Assembly: GCF_027579695.1 (NCBI RefSeq)
Contig: NC_083577.1
Span: 53,689,283 to 53,753,282, forward strand
Source of the DNA: Neoarius graeffei
Lineage: Eukaryota > Chordata > Actinopteri > Siluriformes > Ariidae
DNA: 64,000 nucleotides
Direction of reading: 5' to 3'
Below are positions 11,175-22,645 of the stretch, piece after piece. A model generated the notes under the pieces. It was not told where the DNA came from and made no database searches. It saw nothing but the letters and a program-made list of their open reading frames with translations. How positions within the stretch are numbered: position 1 is the stretch's first letter; the number at the start of each line of letters is the position of its first letter. A program made the translations under genes and the position numbers.

Positions 11175-11396
11175 CATTACTGTTGCGATGAAAGACTGAA
11201 AGGTATAAGTATGTAACATAAATTAAGTCATGCTGGAACATGTTTGGGCCCCATCTAGTAAAGGGAAATTGTAATGCTGCAGCATACAAAGAGATGCTAT
11301 ATAATTGTGTGCTTCCAACTTTGTGGCAACAGTTTTGAGAAGGTCCACATATGGGTGTGATGGTCAGATGTCCACAAACTTTGGCCATATTGTGTA

Positions 11397-11672
11397 TTAT
11401 ACATATTTATCATACATAAGCCCTCTGAGAGAGGTGCAAGAAAACAAAACCACCTTCACAAGCTTACAAGCTTGTATACTCTCTGTGGTTTTGTATTTGC
11501 CATTGGGTTTGTAATGGATACCCATACAGATAATAGATGGATGGAAGGGTTTGTAGGCTTTGCCCAGATACCATGTGCACAACTCAGCAAGCATTCCCAC
11601 AACATTTCTTTGCTCTGCAATGATGTTGCCAGAAGACAAGATTATACCTGCTTTTAACTCTGCACATGTATA
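11397..11672. other. No gene recognised
   Basis: Short AT-rich stretch between two transposons. A small palindrome (AAGCTTACAAGCTT) at about 11460 is the only structure seen. Confidence 0.5.
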
Positions 11673-11943
11673 TACAGTGTCTTACAAAATCCCCCTTGGC
11701 ATTTGTTCTGTTTTGTTGCATTACAAGATGGAATTAAAATGGATTTTGGGGGGGTTAGCACCATTTGATTTGCACAACATGCCTACCGCTTTAAAGGTGA
11801 AAATTGTTGTTTTATTGTGGCACAAACAATAATTAAGATGAAAAAAAACCAGAAATCTGGAGTGTACATAGGTATTCATCCCCTTTCATATGAAACCCCA
11901 AAATAAGAGCTGGTCCAATCTATTCACTTCATAAGTCACATAA

Positions 11944-12890
11944 GTCAAGTCAAGTCAAGTCAACTTTATTGTCAAATATGCTATACATGCTCGACATACA
12001 GCACAGATGAAATTTCAGTCCTCTCTGACCCACGGTGCAAACAGGCAATGCAATAAATAAAGATAGAATAACTGAAATAAACAATATAAACAGTATAAAC
12101 ACTCTACATAAGAACTAGACATAGACTAAACACTCAGACAAACAATATAAACAGTATAAATAAACAGTATAAACACTAGATAAGAACTAGACATCGACTA
12201 AACACTCAAACAGACAATATAAGCAGTATAAACACTCTAGATAAGAACTAGACGTAGACTAAACACTCATATATACATACACACACACACACACACACGT
12301 AAATTGGTGCAAATAAACAAACAGTCAAGGGCACTTGAGGTATAGCAGGTAAACATGAAATAAGCAGTAAACAAACTAGCAGCTGTTAAGGTGAGGTAGT
12401 GCGGAATAGTGCAAATGAGCGAGGTAAAGTGAGATGTGCGGTCCCTGAGTTCAGTGTGTTAATGAACAATGAGATGTATGTATGTATGCATGTATGTATG
12501 TATGTATGTATGTATGTATGTATGTATGTATGTATGTGTGTGTGTGTGTGTGTGTGTTTGGGGGGGGAACTGTGAGGATGACATGTCAGATGCTGAAGGG
12601 GGAGCAGGGGGGTGTGCGAGCAGAATCTGTGGCAGGGGGCAGAGGGGGGAGGAGGGGCAGAACAGGGAGGGAGTCGAGCCTCCTGACTGCCTGGTGAAAG
12701 AAACTGTTCTTGAGCCTGCTGGTTTTGGCCCGAAGACTCCGCAGTCTCCTCTCCGACGGCACCAGACTGAAGAGGCTGTGAGATGAGTGGGTGGGGTCAC
12801 CTGCAATCCTGATGGCTTTGCGGGTGAGGCGGGAGTTATAAATATCCATTAGAAAAGGGAGAGAGACACCAATGATCCTCTCAGCTGCTC
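11944..12890 (-). mobile_element. LINE 3' end (Rex1/L2-like) inside Tc1 A
   Basis: Minus-strand translation near 12900-12590 reads AIRIAGDPTHSSHSLF, LVPSERRLRSL and KNSFFHQAVRRL, the C-terminal block of many fish LINEs. The 3' end at about 11944 is a (TCAAG)n tail. The remainder is A-rich 3' UTR with internal copies of a motif of the type AATATAAACAGTATAAACACT. It interrupts the Tc1 left arm. Confidence 0.7.
12472..12557. repeat. (TATG)n then (TG)n microsatellite
   Basis: About 15 TATG units followed by about 11 TG units, within the LINE 3' UTR. The long MYVCMYVC ORF it creates is not a gene. Confidence 0.95.
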
Positions 12891-13005
12891 TAATTAAGAT
12901 CCACCTGTGTGCAATCAAAGTGTCACATGATCTGTCACATGATGTCTGTACAAATCAACCTGTTCTGGAAGGACCCTGACTCTGCAACACTACTAAGCAA
13001 GCAAC

Positions 13006-13998
13006 ATGAGAACCAAGGAGCACTCCAAACAGATCAGAGACAAAGTTGTGAAGTATAGATCAGGGTTGGGTTATAAAAAAATATCCCAAACTTTGAATAT
13101 CCCAGAGAGCACCATTAAATCCATTATAGCAAAATAGAAAGAATATGCCACCACTACAAACCTGACAAGAGAAGGCTGTCCAACAAAACTCACAGACTGG
13201 GCAAGGAGGGCATTAATCAGAGATGCAACAAAGACACCAAAGGTAACACTGAAGGAGCTGCAAAGATCCACAGCGGAGATGGGAGTATCTGTCCATAGGA
13301 CCACTTTAAGCCACACACTCCACAGAGTGGGGCTTTATGGAAGAGTGGCCAGAAAAAAGTAATTGCTTAAGAAAACACATTTAAACTTTGCCCAACAGCA
13401 TGTGGCAGACTCCCCAAACACATGGAAGAAGATTCTTTGGTCAAAAGACTAAAATTTATCTTTTTGGCCATCATGGGAAATGCCATGTGTGGCACAAACC
13501 CAACACCCTGAGAACACCATTCCTACAGTAAAGCATGGTGGTGGCAGCATCATGCTGTGGGGATATTTTTCACCTGCAGGGACAGGAAAGCTGGTCAGGA
13601 CTGAAGGAAAGATGGATAGCACTAAATACGGGGCAATTCTGTAGGAAACCCTGTTTGAGTCAGCAAGAGGTTTGAGACTGGGACGAAGGTTCACGTTCCA
13701 GCAGGACAATGACCATAAACATACTGCTAAAGCTACATTGGAGTGGTTTAAAGGGAAACATGTAAATGTCTTGGAATGGCCTAATCAAAGCCCAGACCTC
13801 AATCCAATTGAGAATCTGTGGCATAACTTGAAGATTGCTGTACATCAACACAAACCATCGAACTTGAAGGAGTTGGAGTAGCTTTGCCTTGAGGAATGGG
13901 CAAAAATCCCAGTGGCTAGATGTACTAAGTTAAAAGCGACATACCCCAAGAGACTTGCAGCTGTAATTGCAGCAAAAGGTGGCTTTATAAAGTATTGA
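13006..13998 (+). pseudogene. Tc1/mariner transposase, five in-frame stops
   Basis: 331 codons from ATG to TGA in a single frame, close to the usual length of Tc1 transposase. The N-terminus carries a helix-turn-helix (KQIRDKVVKYRSGLGYKKIS). Catalytic region: a degraded first block (WSKD where WSDE is usual), second Asp in QQDNDHKH near 13705, third acidic residue in NPIENLW near 13807. In-frame stops are at 13135, 13360, 13450, 13642 and 13879. The frame is never shifted, so decay has been by substitution only. The linker [12 protein letters not shown] is well preserved. Confidence 0.92.
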
Positions 13999-14041
13999 CT
14001 TTGGGGGGTGAATACCTATGCACACTCCAGATTTCTGTTTA

Positions 14042-14105
14042 GACAGGATAAAGCAGCTAGAGATAATGAGATGAGATGAGATGAGATGAGATGAGATGAG
14101 ATGAG
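14042..14105 (+). repeat. SINE family A, 3' tail only, with (GAGAT)n
   Basis: Only about the last 30 bp of the SINE body (ending AGCTAGAGATAATGAG) and its pentamer tail are present, inserted in the right arm of Tc1 A. It is an extreme 5' truncation, or a tail transferred by recombination. Confidence 0.75.
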
Positions 14106-14341
14106 AATTATTGTTTGTGTCACAATAAAAATTTTTTTGCACCTTTAAAGTGGTAGGCATGTTGTGTAAATCAAATGGTGATAACCCTCCAAAAATCCAT
14201 TTTAATTACAATTTGTAATGTGACAAAACAGGACAAACACAAAAGGGGATGAATACTTTTGCAAAACACTGTATAAGATGGCTGCCACACATATCCTGCA
14301 GTCCTTTGACTGTCCAAATCCAGTACAGTGGCATTTAAATT

Positions 14342-14480
14342 TCTCATCTCATCTCATCTCATCTCATCTCATCTCATCTCATCTCATTATCTCATCTCAT
14401 CTCATCTCATCTCATCTCATTATCTCTAGCAGCTTTATCCTGTTCTACAGGGTCGCAGGCAAGCTGGAGCCTATCCCAAC
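14342..14480 (-). repeat. SINE family A, 5'-truncated, expanded tail
   Basis: Reverse-complement copy of the last 70 bp or so of family A, preceded by about 80 bp of CATCT-type tail interrupted by CATTAT. It lies 70 bp beyond Tc1 A, facing the tail copy at 14042. Confidence 0.8.
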
Positions 14481-14523
14481 TTGGTATTTTAACTGAAGTG
14501 CTTAAGTGCTTGATACTGCTGAA

Positions 14524-16032
14524 TACCGTAAAATACCAAATAATAGCCCGGGCTATTATTTGTCTCAATCGCGTAAGAGACCCGGCGCGTATTAGAGACT
14601 AGGCGGCTATTTGGAACAGGCGATTAATTCCTTCTTCACAAACACCTTCCCCAAAATCTACCTCAAAACGGGGAAAAAATCATTCTCAGATAGGCCTACT
14701 TTTAACCAGTATAACTTACAGTTTGTTTAGAGTTAGATTACAGATAGCACGGTGCCGACTTCGGGGAATTTTGAAGACGCAGAATGCATCTTCGCATGGC
14801 ACAGTCGGGGTGGATAAAGGATAAATCACACACCTTTTCCTGTTAATGACTAGTTAAGCGCATGCTTTACAAAATAATCAAGAAACCACACCATTGTCTG
14901 TGCGCAGCACTGTGATTTAATTACTCTGCAAAGTTATGGTCACTTGCTATCACCCTCACCCATGCAGCTTCCACCCTTTGCGCTTCGCGATGTCTGTCAA
15001 TCTGAAATTGCATGGAGGGCGCGACGTTGAAGCAACATAATTAGGGTGCGAAGTGTCAAACCAAAGGGTTTTTTCTTATGCTGAAAAATAAGTGACCTGC
15101 AGTGGCTACATACTGTCATCTTGCATTCTCACGTTTCTCTCCAAGACGTCTCCCTATTTGGCCGATATGAGCCTATTCCCCGAGTGAGTTGGTACGGTGG
15201 CTCGACCCCGTAGAAAACTTAAAGTTCGGATGAAAGTTAGTTGAATAGGTTACTGACTTGTAGGCCTACATGTTGCCTGCCTGACGCGTGCTTCTGCCCA
15301 ACTTGCACGACAGATTACTTGTTGAAAAGGCCCCTTGGATTAGATTGGCCGCGAGCAGACTGAAATGCATGTTAGAACGCTCTCACCTTTTTTGTAAAGC
15401 GTCTTCCAGATCCGAATGGGTAAGGGCAAGTGAAATGGTATAAGGTCTTTAATAAAACTCAGTGTGTGCTTTGACGCATGCATTCGGCAATTTAGGTCGT
15501 TTAACAGAAGCAGCAGTCCAACCTTGGAAACCTGCAGTCCTCAATGTCACCACACACGCTGGCTTTCGTTGGGTATACCCAAAGGGGTATTCCTCATTCG
15601 ATGACGTAAGTGATATCCCACACACCCATGTCAAACGTAATTGGCTAAGACATCTGTCAAAAGTTACGGAGTTGCATTCCTCAAGAAATATTACGGTAGA
15701 CCAAGATTATAACATTGAAATGGCATGTTTATTATCACGTAACAAAATGTTGTAAACAGTATTATAGAAATAATTTCATTCATTCATTCATTCATTCATT
15801 CATATTGTTTCGGTAGAAAACTATGCAATGCAAAATCGTTTAAACACCAGAAAACCAGAAAAGTGCTGGGCCTCAAGATTCTAGATAGAACGTTCGGACG
15901 CTTTTTTTTTTTTTAGACCCCGGCGAGTATTCGGAACCGGCCTTTATTTGTCACAACACACGCGTACACCCGGCCGTTAAAGGGAACTCGGCGGTTAATT
16001 GGAACTCGGCTATTATTTGGTATTTTACGGTA
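14524..16032. mobile_element. 1.5-kb TIR element without transposase
   Basis: Both ends carry TACCGTAAAATACCAAATAA in inverted orientation, followed by related GC-rich subterminal blocks (ACTAGGCGGCTATTTGG on the left, ACTCGGCGGTTAATTGG on the right). The interior has no long ORF and contains (CATT)n at 15776-15803 and a T-run near 15901. Flanking bases suggest a TA or short duplication. Superfamily not assigned. Confidence 0.72.
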
Positions 16033-16385
16033 TGCATGAGTGAATACGCTTTGGAAATGGTCTTGGTAAGCACTGAATCGATTTATAATTAAACAAGGTT
16101 TCTTTTCACAGCAAAAGCACTTTAGAAATCACTGTCAGGTCCATGATACATTTTGTGAACCACAGAACTCTTCTTTGTTTTTGCTGTTATTCACTGTTTA
16201 TTTTTTGGAAATTCTGGTTTGAGTCAAGCAGTACTTCCCAATTATGACTTTACTCTAGGCCAACATTCACACACAATGTCCTGACATGCTTGAAAGTATG
16301 TGCTGGCAGAAATCATGTCACAAATATCAAGTATAAACTAGACCACATTTTTGATTCAAGTCCTGGTTTATAATGTGTATTTGTG
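16033..16385. other. No gene recognised
   Basis: Unremarkable AT-rich sequence between two elements. Confidence 0.5.
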
Positions 16386-16740
16386 TATCGTGGGTTCAGA
16401 AACTATTCAGACCCTTTTACTATTTTTTTTACACACTTTATTACATTATATAATTAATTTAAAATGGACCTCATTTACTTTTTGGCAATTTAATCTGCAC
16501 ACAAATCCCAATAATGACAATGCAAAAATAAATTTTTATTTATTTATTTAAACAACTTTCTTAAAAGTCATTAACTGATATCTGATTTTGCTAAATACTC
16601 GCATGCTTGATTAAGGCATTCCAAATTGAGCTCAGGTGCATTCTGTTGGCTTTGATTATCTTGAGGTGTCTTTAGGCTGGAGTCAACCTGTGGCAAATTT
16701 CAGTAATTGGATATGATTTAGAAAGGCACACCCCTGTATG
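16386..16740 (+). mobile_element. Tc1-like left-end fragment, cut by Tc1 B
   Basis: It begins with GTTCAGAAACTATTCAGACCC, a variant of a common fish Tc1 terminus, and proceeds through the usual subterminal sequence to GGCACACCCCTG, where Tc1 B begins at a TA. No right half is found after Tc1 B, so the rest was deleted. Confidence 0.6.
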
Positions 16741-16742
16741 TA

Positions 16743-18354
16743 CAGTGGTGCTTGAAAGTTTGTGAACCCTTTAGAATTTTCTATATTTCTGCATAAATAT
16801 GACCTAAAACATCATCAGATTTTCACACAAGTCCTAAAAGTAGATAAAGAGAACCCAGTTAAACCAATGAAACAAAAAAATATTATACTTGGCCATTTAT
16901 TTATTGAGGAAAATGATCCAATATCACATATCTGTGAGTGGCAAAAGTATGTGAACCTCTAGGATTAGCAGTTAATTTGAAGGTGAAATTAGAGTCAGGT
17001 GTTTTCAATCAATGGGATGACAATCAGGTGTGAGTGGGCACCCTGTTTTATTTCAAGAACAGGGATCTATCAAAGTCTGATCTTCACAACACATGTTTGT
17101 GGAAGTGTATCATGGCACAAAAAAGGAGATTTCTGAGGACCTCAGAAAAAGCGTTGTTGATGCTCATCAGGCTGGAAAAGGTTACAAAACCATCTCTAAA
17201 GAGTTTGGACTCCACCAATCCGCAGTCAGACAGATTGTGTAGAAATAGAGGAAATTCAAGACCATTGTTACCCTCCCCAGGAGTGGTCGACCAACAAAGA
17301 TCACTCCAAGAGCAAGGCATGTAATAGTCGACGAGGTCACAAAGGACCCCAGGGTAACTTCTAAGCAACTGAAGGCCTCTCTCACATTGGCTAATGTTAA
17401 TGTTCATGAGTCCACCATCAGGAGAACACTGAACAACAGTGGTGTGCATGGCAGGGTTGCAAGGAGAAAGCCACTGCTCTCCAAAAAGAACATTGCTGCT
17501 CGCCTGCAGTTTGCTAAAGATCACGTGGACAAGCCAGAAGGCTATTGGAAAAATGCTTTGTGGACAGATGAGACCAAAATAGAACTTTTTGGCTTAAATG
17601 AGAAGCGTTATGTTTGGAGAAAGGAAAACACTGCATTCCAGCATAAGAACCTTATCCCATCTGTGAAACATGGTGGTGGTAGTATCATGGTTTGTGCCTG
17701 TTTTGCTGCATCTGGGCCAGGACAGCTTGCCATCATTGATGGAACAATGAATTCTGAATTATACCATCGAATTCGAAAGGAAAATGTCAGGACATCTGTC
17801 CATGAACTGAATCTCAAGAGAAGGTGGGTCATGCAGCAAGACAATGACCCTAAGCACACAAGTTGTTCAACCAAAGAACGGTTAAAGAAGAGTAAAGTTA
17901 GTGTTTTGGAATGGCCAAGTCAAAGTCCTGACCTTAATCCAATCGAAATGCTGTAGAAGGACCTGAAGCGAGCAGTTCATGTGAGGAAACCCATCAACAT
18001 CCCAGAGTTGAAGCTGTTCTGTATGGAGGAATGGGCTAAAATTCCTCCAAGCCGCTGTGCAGGACTGATCAACAGTTACCGGAAACGTTTAGTTGCAGTT
18101 ATTGCTGCACAAGGGGGTCACACCAGATACTGAAAGCAAAGGTTCACATACTTTTGCCACTCACAGATATGTAATATTGGATCATTTTCTTCAATAAATA
18201 AATGACCAAGTATAATATTTTTTGTCTCATTTGTTTAACTGGGTTCTTTTTATCTACATTTAGGACTTGTGTGAAAATCTGATGATGTTTTAGGTCATAT
18301 CTATGCAGAAATATAGAAAATTCTAAATGGTTCACAAACTTTCAAGCACCACTG
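16743..18354. mobile_element. Tc1-like transposon B, about 210-bp TIRs
   Basis: Ends CAGTGGTGCTTGAAAG and its inverted copy. TA precedes the left end at 16741-16742; the right flank reads TG, so one copy of the target has mutated or been lost. A near-intact transposase is inside. A deletion derivative of the same family lies at 49872-51535. Confidence 0.92.
17112..18133 (+). pseudogene. Tc1 transposase, frameshift and stops
   Basis: About 340 codons, usual Tc1 length. One base is missing soon after the ATG: the related copy at 51474 reads ATGGCACGAACAAAGGAG, whereas this one has an A-run. Stops follow near 17239. From about 17250 to 17955 the frame is open and shows TIRRTLNNSGVHGRVARRK, first Asp in LWTDET near 17565, [10 protein letters not shown], second Asp in QQDNDPKHT near 17840, and Glu in NPIEML near 17944. 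A TAG at 17954-17956 replaces a tryptophan usually found there. All three catalytic acids remain, making this the best preserved transposase in the window, though inactive as written. Confidence 0.92.
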
Positions 18355-18916
18355 TGTCTGCAGTGCTCAGCATCAGCCAGTATGAGTGAATGATGATTGG
18401 CTGTTGTGTGTTCAGTTGTGTACCTACATACACATTTTTTAAAGGACTTATGTTTAATTTAATCATTTGTAAAACAGAAAATAAAATCGCATGAAAACAA
18501 AAAAAGAAAATAGCCCTTTTTTTCGAAACCAGAAGCTGTCCACACGCGCATGTCCCATATACAACTAAATTAGCAAGACGTTACAGCAGTAACTTACATA
18601 GCCTAGGGAGGAAGGAAATTTCTGTTCACTAGTGAGGACTGAATGTTCAATGAGATAATGGGGCTGCAATAGCTGTATTAATTAGCATACCTTTTTCAGC
18701 AAGTTTCACCTGAAATATACAACCAAGTTTTTCTGCACTCATGTTCTCCTCCCTGAGTGATACTTTTGTCATTTTGGCAAACGACATACTGCTCCATGCT
18801 TTTTCAGCTGCCAGTCCAGCCAGGTGTTTGAATTATACGAACATTGACAGTTGTACATGTGGTATGACCAGCTTCCAGTTTCAGAAAATGAACAAACTGG
18901 CTATTTTCTGGTTTTG
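18355..18916. other. No gene recognised
   Basis: Intergenic. Short ORFs only, without recognisable domains. Confidence 0.5.
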
Positions 18917-18927
18917 TTTTCTTACAC

Positions 18928-19933
18928 GAAGGTCCGCGTTCGAGCCCCGTGGCCGGCGAGGGCCTTTCTGTGCGGAGTTTGCATGTTCTCCCCGTGTCCG
19001 CGTGGGTTTCCTCCGGGTGCTCTGGTTTCCCCCACAGTCCAAAGACATGCAGGTTAGGTTAACTGGTGGCTCTAAATTGACCGTAGGTGCGAATGTGAGT
19101 GTGAATGGTTGTCTGTGTCTATGGCCAAGTTTACATTAGACCGTATCTGTCTCATTTTCTTCGCGGATGCACTGTCCGTTTACATTGAAACGCCGGGAAA
19201 CGGGAATCCGCCAGGGTCCACGTATTCAATCCAGATCGTGTCTGGTCTGGTGCTGTGTAAACATTGAGGATACGCTGTGCTGAGCTCTAGCTGGCGTCGT
19301 CATTGGACAACGTTACTGTGACATCCACCTTCCTGATTCACTGGCGTTGGTCATGTGACGCGACTGCTGAAAAACGGCGCGGACTTCCGCCTTGTATCAC
19401 CTTTCATTAAAGAGTATAAAAGTATGAAAATACTGCAAATACTGATGCAAATGTGTAGTTATGATTGTCTTTAGGCTTGCCATCCTTCCACTTGCAAGTG
19501 GTAAGTGATATGCACTGAGATCACACACACAGCGGCTCAGTCCCAAATCACTGCTTGTGCGCTATACTCGCGCGCTCTGTGAGCTGCGCAGGGCCGGAGT
19601 GCGCACCCTCCAGAGGGCACTCGCTGTTCAGGGCGGAGTGATTTGGAGCGCAGGATGCCTGCGGAGCCGAGCGTATCCGTGTATTGGCGTTGCTGTGTTC
19701 ACGCGAATCGTGTATTGGCATTGCTGTGTGCACGCTAATCGTTTTAAAAACGTTAATCTGATGATCCGCTGATACGGTCTAATGTAAACCCCACATAAGT
19801 GTCAGCCCTGTGATGACCTGGCGACTTGTCCAGGGTGTACCCCGCCTTTCGCCCATAGTCAGCTGGGATAGGCTCCAGCTTGCCTGCGACCCTGTAGAAG
19901 GATAAAGCTGCTAGAGATAATGAGAATGAGATG
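18928..19933 (+). repeat. SINE family A, lacking box A, split by a MITE, with 11-bp TSD
   Basis: The SINE starts at GAAGGTCCGCGTTCGAG (B box present, A box lost) and ends in GAGATAATGAGAATGAGATG. TTTTCTTACAC occurs at 18917-18927 and again at 19934-19944, an exact target duplication. A TIR element (19123-19794) separates the two halves, so the SINE landed first. Confidence 0.92.
19123..19794. mobile_element. MITE (TTTACATTAGACCGTATC termini) inside a SINE
   Basis: The inverted ends share GTTTACATTAGACCGTATC. GC-rich interior with no coding capacity. It lies inside the SINE between positions that are adjacent in other copies (TGTCTATG and TGTCAGCCC), which dates it after the SINE. Confidence 0.82.
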
Positions 19934-19944
19934 TTTTCTTACAC

Positions 19945-20399
19945 TTTTATTTTCTGTTTTACCAAGGAGAAAAAGAAGTCCTTTTAAACTTTTGTATATG
20001 CAATGGCTGAACAGGATGATGAAATATGACTTGCTTTTTTCATTCTTTATTTTTGGATTTTGAAATGAAAATCAAAACACCATTTGCATTTCATTTTCTC
20101 TTCTCATTTTCTGTTTCTGGAATGAAAATAGAATGACCAAAATGTACACAGACCCAAATACAGAACATTTGCTATAAACAATAAAGTATTAACAGTAAAA
20201 TATTTCCCATATTGCATCAAGTACTTTCCACTTTCTACAGCCTGGAGACATGCTTGGACTCATGAACTGCTTTCTGAAAGTGTAGTCCAGTAAATATCTT
20301 ACATAGCAGCTTGCCACAGAAACTAATAAAAAAAAAAAAGGTTTTCTAAAATTTTCAGTTTAAGCAGGTGTTAGTTTCTCAGGCCAGTGTTGTGAATAA
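19945..20399. other. No gene recognised
   Basis: AT-rich intergenic sequence. Confidence 0.5.
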
Positions 20400-20860
20400 A
20401 TTTTTTCCTCTTTAAAACTTTTGCATGGGACAGCTGTAAAATAGCAGCACAAGTGTTAGGGTTAGGATTTTGCCCTATCATCCTGAGTTCAAATCCCAAT
20501 GGTGACCCCAGCCATCCATGTCCAGGAACCAAGGAAGCAAAACTGGCCATGCTTTCTAGGTGGGAGGGATGACATACTCTGATTTCCCTGTCAATCACAG
20601 GGACGCTAGCTAATTGTGGGCATCTGTGAGCTTATGTGTACAGAAGAGGGTAGGTAGCACTTTCCTCTGAGAGTGTTGTGCCACCCTGTGACAGCAGTTC
20701 AAAAACATGTGGATGACTGGCTACACGTCTTGGAGGAAGCACAGTAGCCTTCACCATGCCTAGTTAGTAGCTATCATTTGATAAGGGAGAGCTGGACGGT
20801 GAGTAGGAATTGGTAGGTGACCATATTTGGGAGACAAATCTGGAGAATGTAAAAAAAAGG
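20400..20860 (+). repeat. Old tRNA-derived SINE (family C), diverged
   Basis: A B-box-like GAGTTCAAATCCC lies near 20485, followed by body blocks seen in a widespread fish SINE (CCCTGTCAATCACAGGGACG, TGTGACAGCAGTTCAAAAA, TTGGAGGAAGCACAGTAG). It ends in an A-rich tail near 20850. Divergence suggests long residence. Confidence 0.6.
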
Positions 20861-21423
20861 AAAGAAAATAAAATGAGAAAACTACAATCATAATATTGTG
20901 TTGTGTGAATATAAAGTGGGAGGCTTTATACCAACTGTAGTTCATTGCAGTGGCAAATTAAATCTTGCAGAATCATATAGAGTCATTGCCTTTCGGTGAT
21001 GTAAACCAGAGAAAATCAGTAAATCAATCTAAAGCATTCATCATTCTGTGACTGAGTGGGGCTTTTATGTTAATTAAATTGATGTGTTCTGAAACATGAG
21101 CCAGTTATACCTGCTTTTATCTGTGTGTACATGTTTGCAAGAAGGCTGTTACACATTTCCTGTGGTCATGTAGTGCTTGGCTTTTGCAGAAAGTGTTACT
21201 GCATTATTTAACAATTATTTGCCAAAGGCGAGGTGAATAATGATAGTCACTGAGCCTGCGGCGGTTAATTGCTTTAGGAGATTTTTTTTTTAATAATCAG
21301 ATTTTTAAAAAATAATTTATTTCAGTCTTCAAAAGTGGCATCCAAATGTAATGTATACAGGCTTGTGTCACTTATCTATGCCAAGTCAGATAAAATACTT
21401 TGTTTTGAAACAGATCAAATAAA
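20861..21423. other. No gene recognised
   Basis: AT-rich sequence with no identifiable feature. Confidence 0.5.
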
Positions 21424-21606
21424 TCACAATTCTACTTTACCTTTGAATAGTTTCAGACCAAACTTCGTAGCATTTTTAGTGCTTTTAGGTACAGCATTTT
21501 CTTTCATAATTTGTAATTCTTCCTCACTTACGGTGATGAAGCGATTGGCTGCCATTGTGCCGAGTCGCTCAAGGAAATTATCAAAAAATAGGTTGTTTTC
21601 AGTCAC
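21424..21606 (-). pseudogene. Possible Crypton-type (DUF3504-like) N-terminal fragment
   Basis: About 60 residues on the minus strand, including NRFITVSEEELQIMKENAVP and STKNATKFGLKLFKGK. This pattern (acidic helix, then a Lys-rich helix beginning with a Ser/Thr-Lys-Asn motif) resembles the N-terminal region of Crypton-derived proteins in fish. No tyrosine recombinase core follows. It may be one exon of a broken element. Confidence 0.35.
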
Positions 21607-21699
21607 ATAACTTGTTTGTGAGTTTACTTCTGGTGAATGAAGTGGTGGTCAGGCAAACCAATTTGGCTGCCATTATGCAAAAAGCTAGTGACACCATCT

Positions 21700-22263
21700 C
21701 CAACTAATTTTCACAGTTTAGAGGCCAATGCATGGTCAAGATAACTTCAGAAAGTTGCTCTTTGCAATGGGATACAGCCTTGCACATTATCAAAGAAGGA
21801 TTTTTTCTATGAGTTGGAAAATCATCCATCCGTTGAGTTCCCCGCCATCTCAACCTACCTGGTGCTGCAGACATCGTTCTACATGGACAAACAGATGAAA
21901 ACCTGGAAGAGCATGGAGGTGTAGAACTTTTTATATGTAGCTGGGTTAAAGATCTGGAGACCAAGACACTACAAGATAAATCCTGTATCCTTTTTGCCTG
22001 GGTACCGGTAAGTTGGAATTTTGGGGCTTTTTGTACACATCTTTGTGATGGTCGCTAGGATGCTACAAGTTTTAGTATCAGGTGTAAACAAACCACAGCT
22101 GCTCAATTTTCAATCCTCCCTATCTGCTTTTCTCTTCCAAGTAAATCATTCACAAAGATCCACAGAAACCCCTTTAAAGACCTGGGTATTGGTGAAACAG
22201 GACGGAGAAGTTATGATGGCTCAATGTAACTACATGGCTGGGTCAGCAGTTTCGTGTTGTTAA
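21700..22263 (+). pseudogene. Remnant with SWIM-like zinc-finger start
   Basis: Plus-strand frames include a segment ending in VNHSQRSTETPLKTWVLV and then QDGEVMMAQCNYMAGSAVSC. The C-x-C/Y-MAG pattern resembles the SWIM zinc finger found beside YqaJ nuclease domains in fish transposon-related proteins. Stops interrupt the upstream part, and no nuclease domain is visible downstream. Similarity is by eye only. Confidence 0.35.
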
Positions 22264-22645
22264 ATTGTGAGCTCTGCTTTTGTGTTTATGTGGATCACCT
22301 CAATTATCTTATCTCTCTAGTTCAGGGTAGGAGTCCAATCTACATCATTTTCCTTGTAAAGATTGCTAGGACATCCTGATAAAGTGAAAACATGCATGTT
22401 GGTTTACAATATGGCGACCATGATCAAACAGTAAACAAAAACAAATCTGAGGATTTGAGTGTCTCCTGAACAAAACATCATGAAATAACAGAAAATGGAG
22501 AGAAAAGTGATTTGCAAATCCAAACGACCTAAATTGGAAGAATTTACAAACCTTCCATGAAGTGATCACTGCAAACTCAAGCGTTCTTCGACTTGGCTCC
22601 CTTCCATCGCAGTGAAAGGTTCAAGAGCTACCTTTCTCATTGTCT

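Larger units (their letters stand above)
6912..11215 (-). mobile_element. Jockey-superfamily LINE (Crack/Daphne/L2-like), near full length, two ORFs
   Basis: On the minus strand: an L1-type ORF1 (about 11174 to 10500), an apurinic endonuclease (about 10270-9500), a reverse transcriptase (about 9150-7900), and a 3' region ending in an A/T-rich tail near 6912. It lies inside the MITE at 5844-11396 and so inserted later. An imperfect AGGTATA repeat on both sides (near 6903 and 11202) may be the target duplication. Several stops and frameshifts inactivate it. Confidence 0.8.
5844..11396. mobile_element. TIR element interrupted by two large insertions
   Basis: The left end (about 5844-5890) and the right end (about 11345-11396) are inverted copies, sharing GTTTGTGGACA and GACCATCACAC-type blocks. 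The family is a common non-coding fish MITE. Its body is in pieces: about 5844-5955, 6705-6900 and 11228-11396. Between the first two lies a 0.75-kb segment not part of the MITE; between the last two lies a LINE of about 4.3 kb. No transposase of its own is visible. The flanks are compatible with TA insertion but not decisive. Confidence 0.68.
11675..14271. mobile_element. Tc1-like transposon A with about 200-bp TIRs
   Basis: Ends CAGTGTCTTAC on the left and the reverse complement on the right, with TA at 11673-11674 and 14272-14273 as the target duplication. The inner edges of the TIRs share GGAGTGTACATAGGTATTCA-type sequence. It holds a transposase pseudogene (13006-13998), a LINE end (11944-12890) and a SINE tail (14042-14105), both later arrivals. 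Confidence 0.9.

Noticed and set aside
12459..12806. 115-residue and 105-residue ORFs with MYVC or THTH runs
   Set aside because: They are translations of the (TATG)n and (TG)n microsatellites and LINE 3' UTR.
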